Positions 27,535 to 35,621 of a DNA stretch of 64,000 bases are shown in pieces (positions within the stretch are counted from its first letter, which is position 1; every line of letters begins with the position of its first letter). Location of the stretch: the NCBI RefSeq assembly GCF_000266945.1, contig NC_018025.1, positions 5,026,001 to 5,090,000 of the forward strand. The letters are read 5' to 3'. The notes under the pieces were generated by a model. That model made no database searches, had not been told where the DNA came from, and was given only the letters and a program-made list of their open reading frames with translations. Source of the stretch: Desulfomonile tiedjei DSM 6799 (lineage in GTDB: Bacteria > Desulfobacterota > Desulfomonilia > Desulfomonilales > Desulfomonilaceae). A program made the translations under genes and the position numbers.

Positions 27535-27672
27535 AAAAGACCTCCATATGACAGACCTGCATCGAAGCGATCTCCAGTCTTCCGGTCGTCTGTCGCCTCA
27601 ATAAGGACTGCAATCAGAAAACTGTCTCGTATTATGATCCGGATTACAGGGATAAAGGAGACGGGTCACCTC

Positions 27673-27827
27673 ATACCAATGCGCTTTCATACGAGTAATA
27701 TCGGAAAGCCGATCGGTTGCCGGCTCCGGCGGATCTCCTGCGCTACGGGCGGCGCAGCCTGATTTCGCTTCGGAGACTCACCGGGGCCGGCTTCAACACT
27801 GTCACTTTGATGATAGCGCATTGGTAT
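27673..27827. repeat. MITE-like repeat family A, copy 2 (155 bp)
   Basis: It has the same 13-bp terminal inverted repeats as the copy at 16132-16286 (ATACCAATGCGCT and AGCGCATTGGTAT), the same length and nearly identical sequence. It separates the CBS/carrier transcript from the receiver at 27885. Confidence 0.85.
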
Positions 27828-27884
27828 CACGTTCCCTTCCATCCAAATCCGGGCCTTATACCGTCACCCTGCCGGATGATGAAG

Positions 27885-28313
27885 TCACCATCCTCTTGTC
27901 TTCACGAGGCGATCTACTTCCGCCTGGCGAATACGTTCTTCCTGCTCCGTCTTGCGCTGAAACGATTTTGTGATCTTCTCTACAAGTTCGGTCGTATCTG
28001 TGGGTTTCATGAGATAATCGTACGCACCTAATTTCATACCGGAAATAGCGGTATCCACCGTTCCGTGCCCTGTCAGCATGATCACTTCGATGAGAGGTTT
28101 TATGCGTTTTATCTCTCTGAGCACCTCTATCCCATCTCTCCCGGGCATGAGAACGTCGAGAATGACCACATCCACGTCGCGCTGACCGATCAACTGGATG
28201 GCATCATCTCCGTTGAATGTCGTCTCCACATGAAAGCCGCGGGTTTGCAGGCGCTGAGCCAGAACTTCCACGAACTGTTCCTCATCATCAACCAAGAGCA
28301 CTTTTGCATTCAT
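27885..28313 (-). CDS. Stand-alone receiver response regulator
   Basis: The 142-aa protein starts at ATG 28313 behind GGGAGATATATTG; the longer frame to 28343 lacks a ribosome-binding site. Motifs are LLVDDEEQFV, VVILDVLMPGRDG, IMLTGHGTVDTA and YDYLMKPTDTTEL. A tail of about 25 charged residues follows (QRKTEQEERIRQAEVD). It has no output domain. Like the receivers at 22051 and 23109 it lies beside the carrier block. The 354-bp gap upstream (28314-28667) shows no gene. Confidence 0.92.
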   Translation of the reverse strand: MNAKVLLVDDEEQFVEVLAQRLQTRGFHVETTFNGDDAIQLIGQRDVDVVILDVLMPGRDGIEVLREIKRIKPLIEVIMLTGHGTVDTAISGMKLGAYDYLMKPTDTTELVEKITKSFQRKTEQEERIRQAEVDRLVKTRGW

Positions 28314-28667
28314 CAATATATCTCCCGTTAAGCTACTCTCCACGACATTCGGTCCTTACGGCTGTTCATATTTCGAATGCACCTCCAGTGCGTTCGCTCG
28401 TAAAACGCGCGAAAAAGGACGAAGCGAGAGGGAACAATCTAGCTGATTTGGCGGCACCCGAATCCGTGCATTCGGATAGAGATTGTCAGCGTAAAGAGCA
28501 AGGATTGTACCAGAAGAGAATTATTGCCAAACGGCGGGATCTCAGGGCAATTTGCGGAGATGATGTTGCATCGGAAATGCAACAAAATGCGACGATGGCG
28601 AGAGACAAAATGAAACATATCGCGACATAGAGGCCAGGCACCACTACATGCCGCAGGTCAGTAACCT

Positions 28668-29009
28668 TTAGTCATCCAGAAGAACTTCGCCGCTAGAAAT
28701 GCTTCCGGTGCTGAGTTTGTCGAGAACCCGGTCAAAGGGTCCGATAACGGAATCCACAACGTGGATCTTCTTCCAGGCAAGATATTGATAGTACTCCTCT
28801 TCTATTGCGCAGCAAATCACCATATCGATCTTCTCGGACATGATGAGCCTGCAGAGTGTTTCCGCGGATGCTTGGGGGAGTACTATCGATTTTTCGAATG
28901 CAACCCTTCCCTCGGAATCCACCGTTGCAATAAGGGCTTCCGGAGCCAAATCGAATCGCGGAGCCACATCGTCCCCGAGCAGTGGAACGAGAACTCTCTT
29001 CACGTTCAT
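28668..29009 (-). CDS. NifX/NifB-type (dinitrogenase cofactor-binding fold) protein
   Basis: The protein is about 113 aa from ATG 29009 (MNVKRVLVPLLGDDVAPRFD). The pattern VAPRFD near the start, TLCRLIMSEKIDMVICCAI and the C-terminal GPFDRVLDKL are those of the NifX-NafY/MTH1175 fold. An ATG at 29093 would add 28 basic residues and overlap the upstream gene; I prefer 29009. Such proteins bind metal clusters, and in sulfate reducers one (orange protein) binds a Mo-Cu cluster and sits beside a sigma-54 activator, as here. Whether this one binds a cluster is unknown. No nitrogenase genes are in the window. Confidence 0.8.
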   Translation of the reverse strand: MNVKRVLVPLLGDDVAPRFDLAPEALIATVDSEGRVAFEKSIVLPQASAETLCRLIMSEKIDMVICCAIEEEYYQYLAWKKIHVVDSVIGPFDRVLDKLSTGSISSGEVLLDD

Positions 29010-29056
29010 AACACCACTCGGAGCATTACTCGCAAGTTTCGTTTTCTTTGATTTCT

Positions 29057-30571
29057 TCACGAGACCAATCCGTGGCGCTTGAGCTTTCTCCATAACGTGC
29101 TGCGGCAGCATCCGAGGATTCTGGCAGCCTCCCCTTTTCTGCCGCGGGCTTTTGTCATGGCGTCCAGGAGCAGATTGCGTTCGGCGTCCGACCACTTGAT
29201 ATCCGTACGATTGTCCGACAAAGCCGGAGTATTCGGAATCGAGACGTTTTCAATGTGGTTTTCCGCATCGGGAGGCATGGCCGGCCCCTCGCGGAGGTAA
29301 GCAGGCAAATGTTCGGCATGAATAGTATTCCGTTCGCACACATTGACGGAATACTCCACGATATTACGCAATTCGCGCACATTGCCCGGGAAACGATACG
29401 TGAGAAGGATCTTTCTTGCGTCATCCGAAAAGCTGGAAATATTTTTATTGAACCGGGCATTGAACGTCTGCACAAAATGGTCGAGAAGCATTTTCAAGTC
29501 GTCTCCGCGCTTGCTCAACGGCGGAAGATGCAATCGAATGACATTTAGCCTGAAGAGGAGATCTTCTCGGAACAGGCCGTCACGCACCATTTTCTCGAGA
29601 TTTCGATGGGTGGCGGCAATGACGCGCACATCGACATGATGTCCTTTTGTGCTGCCGAGAGGATACACGACTTTGTCGTCGAGAAATGACAGGAGCTTCA
29701 CCTGAAGATTGAGCGGCAAGTCACCGATCTCGGTTAAGTATACGCTCCCGGAATGAGCGAGACGAAAGCGGCCGGGCTTGTTTTCTATGGCTCCGGTGAA
29801 AGCTCCTTTTTGATGCCCGAAGAGTTCGGATTCAAGGAGGGCTTCGGGTAGAGCGCCGCAGTTAATTTTGATGAACGGTCCTTTTGCCCGTTCGGATGCA
29901 TGGTGAATTGCTTCTGCAACCACGTCTTTTCCTGTTCCCGTTTCACCGGTAATAAGGACCGACGAATCAGTCTGGGCAATTACCGGGATTATCTTGAAAA
30001 TGCGTTGCATTTCGCCGCTGACACCGACAAGTCTCCCCTGGAGAAGCGATTGAACCGCATCATCCAATGATGATTCCTGAGACCGCAAATCTTCGACTGA
30101 CTCGATAAAGGCGATCACGTTGCCATCATTGTCAAAGAGAGGGGAGACGGTCAGGCGAACGGGAATTTTCTGGCGATTGCGGTTAACGATATTGGCTTCG
30201 GAACAGAACTGCTCGCCGGTTTTCGCCACGTCTTTTATCGGGCAACCGTGTCCGCACAAATTGCCGCGAAGAATGTAGTGGCAAGGTATGCCGTACGATT
30301 CAGGATTGGGGAATCCTGTTACAGCTTCGAGACCTCTGTTGACCAGGATTACCTTCCGATCGGCATTCAACACCATTACGCCCACAGGAATTTCATCCAG
30401 AACCTGTGCAAGAAGCACCGGAAGCCGAGAAAGTCCTTTTATCTGCAATTGCCGAAATGGTGACAAGAAGTGAGCCTTTCTGCATGAGAAACATCGTATT
30501 TTTGTATAATAGTTTAGATTTACCCGTAGATCAACTCGTCGGCTCTTGCGGCAAACGAGGATCGGGGTCAA
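29057..30571 (-). CDS. PAS-domain sigma-54-dependent transcriptional activator
   Basis: The frame codes for up to 504 aa, but the first 50 residues do not look like protein and have no ribosome-binding site; the real start may be a TTG around 30444. Domains: PAS (about 55-165) with an unusual Cys-rich loop (CHYILRGNLCGHGCPI), sigma-54 AAA+ (about 190-415) with Walker A GETGTGKD, GAFTGA loop and Walker B-like GSVYLTEIGDL, and a Fis-type helix-turn-helix at the end (AARILGCCRSTLWRKLKRHG). It activates RpoN promoters, probably that of the adjacent NifX-like gene. Walker B has Thr in place of the first usual acidic residue. Confidence 0.9.
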   Translation of the reverse strand: MTPILVCRKSRRVDLRVNLNYYTKIRCFSCRKAHFLSPFRQLQIKGLSRLPVLLAQVLDEIPVGVMVLNADRKVILVNRGLEAVTGFPNPESYGIPCHYILRGNLCGHGCPIKDVAKTGEQFCSEANIVNRNRQKIPVRLTVSPLFDNDGNVIAFIESVEDLRSQESSLDDAVQSLLQGRLVGVSGEMQRIFKIIPVIAQTDSSVLITGETGTGKDVVAEAIHHASERAKGPFIKINCGALPEALLESELFGHQKGAFTGAIENKPGRFRLAHSGSVYLTEIGDLPLNLQVKLLSFLDDKVVYPLGSTKGHHVDVRVIAATHRNLEKMVRDGLFREDLLFRLNVIRLHLPPLSKRGDDLKMLLDHFVQTFNARFNKNISSFSDDARKILLTYRFPGNVRELRNIVEYSVNVCERNTIHAEHLPAYLREGPAMPPDAENHIENVSIPNTPALSDNRTDIKWSDAERNLLLDAMTKARGRKGEAARILGCCRSTLWRKLKRHGLVS

Positions 30572-30689
30572 TTGTCCTCCAATACGAAGGCGTTTTCAAA
30601 GCAGCAATATCGGGGGAACTTTATTTGTAGATGAATTATTTCCTCAGCTCAGATGATTACATAGCCAATTGGCGTCAATTTCTTGCCAA

Positions 30690-30789
30690 GTCTCTGACGT
30701 CCTGAAAGGACGGACCACGAGTAGCCACCGGGTGCAAACCCGTGGTACCAGCCGTGAACAAAACGAAGGAACGTGGCCCCTGAAGGGGC
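30690..30789. repeat. Short palindromic repeats upstream of family B copy 2
   Basis: GTCCTGAAAGGAC, CCACCGGGTGCAAACCCGTGG and GGCCCCTGAAGGGGC are small hairpins in a row. Related palindromes (CCGTGGGTTGCACCCACGG, GCCCCTCCGGGGC) lie at 31218-31275. There is no coding sequence in the whole of 30572-31366. Confidence 0.55.
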
Positions 30790-31005
30790 ATATGCGCTAA
30801 CTTTGTTCCAATTCTATGTCCCAAAGGGACAGAAGAAAATAGCCCGGTAATTCATTGCCGGGAATCTGTGAATCAATCGTCCCTCCGGGACTCGAAAATC
30901 ATTATATTTTTCCGTAACCGGCGATGAATCGCCGGCCTATTGGTCCCGCGTCTCGCGGGATTCCTCCGGAACAAACGACCAAGAAACACCTAAGTTGGCG
31001 CATAT
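30790..31005. repeat. MITE-like repeat family B, copy 2 (216 bp)
   Basis: Ends are ATATGCGCTAACTT and AAGTTGGCGCATAT, inverted with one mismatch. Interior hairpins: CCCGGTAATTCATTGCCGGG, GTCCCTCCGGGAC and CCGGCGATGAATCGCCGG. It is the most complete of three copies. Confidence 0.8.
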
Positions 31006-31044
31006 AGCACTTGCCCAAATTAGTGACCGATTGAAGATTAGGGA

Positions 31045-31139
31045 TATTGGTGGGTGCCGTGCCTCCGTGCCGGCACATCTTCAATATGATCAATGATATC
31101 GACAGAATGGACCGGCAGGGACGCCGGCCCCTACCAATA
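31045..31139. repeat. Family C two-hairpin repeat (95 bp)
   Basis: TATTGGTGGG and CCTACCAATA are terminal inverted repeats. Inside are two stems: GTGCCG...CGGCAC and CCGGC-AGGGAC-GCCGG. Copies or parts occur at 12330, 38239, 53496 and 55855. Confidence 0.8.
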
Positions 31140-31366
31140 TCTTGTAATTCACACGAGGGATAAACGACAGAATTTTTGGCACTGACTATACGCCCCGCCA
31201 GGGTCCGCAGGGCTGCTTTGTTACAATTCTTCCGTGGGTTGCACCCACGGCTACGATTGGATCGCCCCTCCGGGGCTGCTGAAGTCCGTATCACCCTCCT
31301 CATGCATATGGCTGAGCTAAAGGCATAATCAAGTTCGCGCAGATGACTCTAACTCCACCGTATAGT

Positions 31367-32872
31367 CTATTTCGTCCCCTTCTTCTGGAGCGCGGTACTG
31401 TCGCCGATGTTTTCCGACTGAGTGGCCCGCCCGAGAAACTCAGGCAGTTCCAGGCCTACAGTTTTTGCCAGGTCGTGCATGGGAGGAAGAACTCCCAGTA
31501 GCCGTCGTCCCAGGTCGGAAAGTCCGCCATTGCCACCGCCGTCCCATACGACCATCTTTTCGATGGGCAGCTTCTGTATGGCCTCGGCCTGAATGTGCGT
31601 GAGGTCGACCAGTTTCTCAATGAGCAGCAGTGCAGCGGTAAGGGAAGGATCTGCTGCGCAGGATTCGATCAGCGCCTTGTATCCGGCGGCGCGGGCATCC
31701 AATTGTGATTGGGCTCCCTGTGCCTCTGCTTGCATGCGTGCGAGAACTGCTTCAGCTTCTCCTTTCGCAATCAAAACTCTTTTTTGGCGCTCTGCTTCTG
31801 CGTTGACCACTGCTTTCTTGCGCTCCGCTTCTGCCGGGACAATCATTTCGGCATTCAAACGGGCTTCTTCTCTATGAGATCGGGCTTCTTCCGCCAGCTT
31901 CTGGGCTTCTTCCTGAGCTACCCGCACAGTGGCATCTGCCTGAACCGCTGCACTCTGGGATTTGGCTCTGGCCTCTTCTTCCGCCACTCTCTGCATCGCG
32001 TTGAATCCGGCTTTACTCGCGTTGGCCTTGGACTCGGTTTCCACCGCCTGGGCATCGAGCACGGACGTCTTCTGCCGGCGTTCACGGGCAGCATCCGCTT
32101 CTCCAACAGCAGCGGAAGCTTCGGCAGAAGCTACGGCTTTACGTTTGTCTCTCTCGGCTTCGGCCTCACCGACCGAAGCTTCGGAATTTGCTACGGCCAC
32201 AGCCCGCCGCTGATCGCGTTCTCGTTCCGCAACTCCGATTTTTCCCAACTTTTCCTGTTCGGCAACGTCGATTATGGCCTGGTTCACCGCTTCCGCTGCG
32301 GCCTTTCGTCCAAGTGCCTTGATATAACCGCTGTCGTCTTCAATATCTTTGATGTTGACGTTGATTACGCTCAGACCAATCTTTTCGAGCTCCACGGAAA
32401 CCGCGTCGTTCACCTTGGCCATGAAGGCTTGGCGATCTCTGTTGATCTCTTCGATGCGCATGGTAGCGATTACTGCCCGCATCTGACCGAGGATGATATC
32501 CTGTGCCTGCTTGCGTACGTCGTCGATGGTCTGGCCGAGAAGTCGTATCGCAGCATTCTGCATGATACCCTGCTCAGTGCTGATTGCCGCTGTAACAGTA
32601 GTTGGGACGGAAACCCGAATATTTTCTTGAGAAAGCGCATTGGTCAGCTCGATGGGAACGACAAACGGTTCAAGCTCCAACCATTCAAAGGACTGGAGAA
32701 CAGGCCACACGAAAGCAGCCCCTCCATGCACGCATTTTGCCGCTCCTTCTCCGGTTTTTCCGTAGATTACCAGGATGCGGTTTGACGGGCATCGCTTATA
32801 ACGTCCGATGAACACCCATATGAGTCCACACAACAGAACCGCCAACAGCACGGTTAACTCGAGAGCAATCAT
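31367..32872 (-). CDS. Flotillin-like SPFH-domain membrane protein
   Basis: The 501-aa protein has one N-terminal membrane helix (ELTVLLAVLLCGLIWVF), an SPFH/band 7 domain (about 30-210: VHGGAAFVWPVLQSFEWL, QENIRVSVPTTVTAAIS) and a long Ala/Glu-rich coiled coil (about 215-400) with repeats such as EAEAVLARMQAEAQGAQ. This is the flotillin (YuaG/FloT) layout. It scaffolds membrane microdomains. The ATG at 32872 overlaps the stop of the NfeD-like gene in ATGA, so the pair is translationally coupled, as in the yuaF-floT operon of Bacillus. Confidence 0.93.
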   Translation of the reverse strand: MIALELTVLLAVLLCGLIWVFIGRYKRCPSNRILVIYGKTGEGAAKCVHGGAAFVWPVLQSFEWLELEPFVVPIELTNALSQENIRVSVPTTVTAAISTEQGIMQNAAIRLLGQTIDDVRKQAQDIILGQMRAVIATMRIEEINRDRQAFMAKVNDAVSVELEKIGLSVINVNIKDIEDDSGYIKALGRKAAAEAVNQAIIDVAEQEKLGKIGVAERERDQRRAVAVANSEASVGEAEAERDKRKAVASAEASAAVGEADAARERRQKTSVLDAQAVETESKANASKAGFNAMQRVAEEEARAKSQSAAVQADATVRVAQEEAQKLAEEARSHREEARLNAEMIVPAEAERKKAVVNAEAERQKRVLIAKGEAEAVLARMQAEAQGAQSQLDARAAGYKALIESCAADPSLTAALLLIEKLVDLTHIQAEAIQKLPIEKMVVWDGGGNGGLSDLGRRLLGVLPPMHDLAKTVGLELPEFLGRATQSENIGDSTALQKKGTK

Positions 32873-33486
32873 ATCGATATCTCCTCATTCAATGGCTTGA
32901 CTTCGAGTACGTTGTTATCGCCGATTCCCACCACCAGGACTTTGGTTCCGGCAGGCATAGACACACCCTCCACTGACCGGGCTTTCAGAAAGCTGATAAC
33001 ACCGCCGATGGAGACTCGTACCTGCCCGATTCCCTGCTCCGGGACGTCCAGATACACCGTGGCCTCCGTTCCTACGGCAGTCCATAAATCCAAATTGCCT
33101 CTCTCCTGTAACCGCAGCAGTGTATACAGGAGATAGGATACTGACATCATTGCAAGAACACCCCAGAGACAGCTATACAGGATAGCGAGCACGGGAGAAG
33201 TTCCCGCAGCCAAATACAGTGCCCCGGACCAACTGAATAGAGTGCCGAATGCAATGACCGACCGAACTGAAATCAGAGTGAAGGTGACTGCGGCATCAGA
33301 GCCGTGTATATGATCGTGGGTATCCAGACTATGATCGACTCCCACATCGCCGTCATGCATGTGGGAATCGGTATCCACTCCGAGCAATGCAGCAATTATC
33401 TGCCAGACGAAAAGAATACTGAACACGAGCGCGGATAGCACAAAGATCTTGTTCAGTACGGATAGACCTTCCCACCATGCTTCCAT
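32869..33486 (-). CDS. NfeD-like (YuaF-type) membrane protein partner of flotillin
   Basis: The 205-aa protein has three or four membrane helices in its first 125 residues and a C-terminal OB-fold-like NfeD domain (about 135-200: EATVYLDVPEQGIGQVRVSI, GTKVLVVGIGDNNVLEV). A His/Asp-rich loop between helices (DSHMHDGDVGVDHSLDTHDH) is unusual and may bind metal. It shares a transcript with the flotillin gene. In Bacillus such partners affect membrane fluidity; the same pairing supports that role here. Confidence 0.88.
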   Translation of the reverse strand: MEAWWEGLSVLNKIFVLSALVFSILFVWQIIAALLGVDTDSHMHDGDVGVDHSLDTHDHIHGSDAAVTFTLISVRSVIAFGTLFSWSGALYLAAGTSPVLAILYSCLWGVLAMMSVSYLLYTLLRLQERGNLDLWTAVGTEATVYLDVPEQGIGQVRVSIGGVISFLKARSVEGVSMPAGTKVLVVGIGDNNVLEVKPLNEEISI

Positions 33487-33821
33487 AGTTCCGCCTCGGG
33501 CTGGATAATGCGGGCACGCCAGGCACCGATTGTCGGGTGTGCAGCCTCAACACACGACTCGACACTACCTGTGAAGGACCGTATATCGTCTTGCATTCAA
33601 AAAGAACGTCGGGAGGACTTTCGTTGTAAAGAACGCCACCCGATCCTTCTCAAGTACTTTTATCATCCCCCTGATGAGATCCGGTTCAGGGGAATGGCAA
33701 AAGTTCTTGAGGCGGAGTTCGCGGAATCCGGCTAAAGGCGGGATCAGGGACCGGGCCGGACTCCACGATTTTCCTTCTTCGATTGCGAACCCGTTTTACA
33801 GGGCAACAAAACAGACAAGAC
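33487..33821. other. Intergenic stretch, no gene seen
   Basis: The 335 bases between the NfeD-like gene and the CGGC protein gene contain no convincing coding frame, repeat copy or terminator. The promoter of the NfeD/flotillin pair should lie near its right-hand side of the start at 33486. Confidence 0.4.
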
Positions 33822-34166
33822 TCAATGATAATCGTGAGTGCCCAATACGACCTTCAGGCCGGTTTTGCTCTCAATGAGTTTTGCCATGTCCTCGGGCTTT
33901 GTGTACGGACAGTCCGGTTTGGCCGCGGCCATACATGAACTGAGATGGATGACATCGGGTTTCATCTCGGACAGTTTGGCGGCCATTCCGAGGGTTGGAA
34001 CCACAGCCCGCCCCGGGCATTCGCAAGCAACGAATGCCACAACTGCTGAAGGTTCGCCAAACTTTCCTTCTCCCTGGGAAGCCGCTTTCAGGCATCTCCA
34101 TTCTCCCGGGCAGCCATAGCCGCTTTCCATGTATGCCCCGCATCCTACAATCGCCACTTTTTTCAT
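33822..34166 (-). CDS. CGGC-domain (putative metal-binding) protein
   Basis: The 114-aa protein begins MKKVAIVGCGAYMESGYGC and has Cys residues at conserved positions: VGCGAYM, GYGCPGEWRC, FVACECPGRAV, LSSCMAAAKPDC. This matches the CGGC family, thought to bind metal or iron-sulfur. ATG 34166 follows TGAGGATTAATC. It is the first of four small Cys-containing proteins in a row. Role unknown. Confidence 0.85.
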   Translation of the reverse strand: MKKVAIVGCGAYMESGYGCPGEWRCLKAASQGEGKFGEPSAVVAFVACECPGRAVVPTLGMAAKLSEMKPDVIHLSSCMAAAKPDCPYTKPEDMAKLIESKTGLKVVLGTHDYH

Positions 34167-34270
34167 GATTAATCCTCATTGATGATCGAAAGGGTTAGTA
34201 CCCATCCTATAAAAGGATTGTCTCGAATTCAATCGGTTTTTCTCCGCTGTCACGATGAAGAAAGGTGAGA

Positions 34271-34675
34271 TCAACTATCTTGGCTTTTCTTATCTCTATT
34301 TTCGAGAATGTACCTGTTGCATTGTTCGCGAAATTCTCCGACCACTTCTCGAACAGGCCTCCTGGTTTCTTTGGATTCCTTGCCTATCATTTCCCAGAAA
34401 CTATCGAGCAACGGATAGTCTTCCTTGGTGAAAAGTATCGCAAGGGTGCTCCCACACGAGCACTGTCGGTATTGCATAGTATGCTGAATGTTCAAAGAAT
34501 TGGTGAATTCCTCAAGACCGTGAGCCAAGGGAGACGTATTATGAAGGTAGTCAGGAAAATTTTCGTAGACTTTTCCGCATGTCCGGCATTTCTTGGGAAA
34601 CAATCTGCGATTATCGCCGATCTGAGCGAACAATTCGATATACTTAAGGAATTTAGGATTGTAGGCGTCTTTCAT
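34271..34675 (-). CDS. Hypothetical zinc-ribbon-like protein, 134 aa
   Basis: The protein has two Cys pairs, KKCRTCGKVYENF and YRQCSCGSTLAI, spaced as in a zinc ribbon, followed by a helical C-terminal half (EMIGKESKETRRPVREVV). ATG 34675 has only a weak ribosome-binding site. It could be a small regulator or rubredoxin-like protein. I do not recognise the family. Confidence 0.65.
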   Translation of the reverse strand: MKDAYNPKFLKYIELFAQIGDNRRLFPKKCRTCGKVYENFPDYLHNTSPLAHGLEEFTNSLNIQHTMQYRQCSCGSTLAILFTKEDYPLLDSFWEMIGKESKETRRPVREVVGEFREQCNRYILENRDKKSQDS

Positions 34676-34775
34676 TGTTTCGATATCGATAGATTCTATG
34701 AAATCAATATACGTACATTAAAACCTGGCGTCCAGTAATCACCGTATGATTTCCATGTCTTCTTCTGTGAAAAGT

Positions 34776-35159
34776 TCACGAATTCTTCTTTTGATCCAAC
34801 AAGTCTTTAAGCGCGGCAAAAGGCCTGTAACTTGCGTCCGGACCTGATTCCGCAGCACCCGTTTCATCATGAGCTTCTTCTGAATAACGTCCATGTTCCT
34901 TGTCGTGACAATAGACGCACAGGAGTTCCCAGTTGGTTCCATCAAGAGGATTGTTCTCGTGGTTGTGGTCCTTGTGATGAACAGTAAGATCGCGAAGTCC
35001 TTTGCCTGAAAATTCGCGACCGCATCGACCGCAAACATGGGGAAACAGTTTGAGTGCGCGGTCCCGATATCCGGCATTGCGGAGTTCCTGGTTCCGCTTT
35101 GCTTCTGCAACGATCTCATCCAGTCTCCCGCTTTTCTTGGGGGATTTCTTCTGGTTCAT
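34776..35159 (-). CDS. YajD-type HNH nuclease
   Basis: The 127-aa protein has CGRCGREFSGKGLRDLTVHH, DHNHENNPLDGTNWELLC and CVYCHDKEH, giving the HNH core plus zinc Cys pairs CxxC and CxxC. ATG 35159 follows CCTGGAGGCC. Small free-standing HNH proteins of the YajD family are common in bacteria and may act in nucleic acid metabolism. There are no phage genes here, so it is likely a housekeeping-type protein. Confidence 0.88.
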   Translation of the reverse strand: MNQKKSPKKSGRLDEIVAEAKRNQELRNAGYRDRALKLFPHVCGRCGREFSGKGLRDLTVHHKDHNHENNPLDGTNWELLCVYCHDKEHGRYSEEAHDETGAAESGPDASYRPFAALKDLLDQKKNS

Positions 35160-35213
35160 TCAGGCCTCCAGGATATTGTCTACCGCGACAGGTTCGGAGC
35201 GCGATGACAACTC

Positions 35214-35621
35214 TTACAATCTCCATTTCTCACATGAATATGCACGAAGCACACGTTCTGCTTTGGTTTTTGCCCAGTGCTCCAATCCCATTTTCTTGAT
35301 GAGACACAGATTGAACACTTTGGTGTTGTGCCAGAGTTTTGCATTATCCGCATACGGTTGCAAGAAATCACAAGGAAATTCGGGACAATCACAACAAAAG
35401 CTTATTCCTCTCCGGTCGGCACAGGGATAAACACGACAATTCATGGGAAGATGGGAGCATTTCCCGCCTTCATCGCGACAGCCCTTGCACACTGCTTTTT
35501 CGGGAGGAATCCCCAACTCTTTGGAAACTAATGCTCTCATGTCCGGATCTTCATTCGCGAGATAGAGATAACACGCGAAACACGGAAGGCCGCATGGAGC
35601 CGTCATACGAATATAATCCAT
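35214..35621 (-). CDS. DUF3795-type Cys-rich protein
   Basis: The 135-aa protein has 12-14 Cys, including APCGLPCFACYLY, VCKGCRDEGGKC, NCRVYPCAD and FCCDCPEFPCDFL, the pattern of DUF3795. ATG 35621 has GAGGAAAAACG. These proteins probably bind zinc or iron-sulfur clusters; function is unknown. It completes a run of four small Cys-containing proteins. Confidence 0.85.
   Translation of the reverse strand: MDYIRMTAPCGLPCFACYLYLANEDPDMRALVSKELGIPPEKAVCKGCRDEGGKCSHLPMNCRVYPCADRRGISFCCDCPEFPCDFLQPYADNAKLWHNTKVFNLCLIKKMGLEHWAKTKAERVLRAYSCEKWRL

Noticed and set aside
28668-28668. Nitrogen-fixation gene cluster suggested by the NifX-like protein
   Set aside because: No nifH, D, K or B homolog is in the window, and the fold is shared by many unrelated cluster-binding proteins.
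16132-31139. Possible CRISPR array from the repeated palindromes
   Set aside because: The units are 92-216 bases, dispersed singly, have terminal inverted repeats and no regular spacers; no cas genes are seen.
31709-32785. 358-codon plus-strand open frame opposite the flotillin gene
   Set aside because: It is antisense to a well-supported SPFH protein with a coiled coil; the Ala/Glu-rich codons leave the opposite frame open. The translation is rich in Phe, Gly and Cys and resembles no protein.
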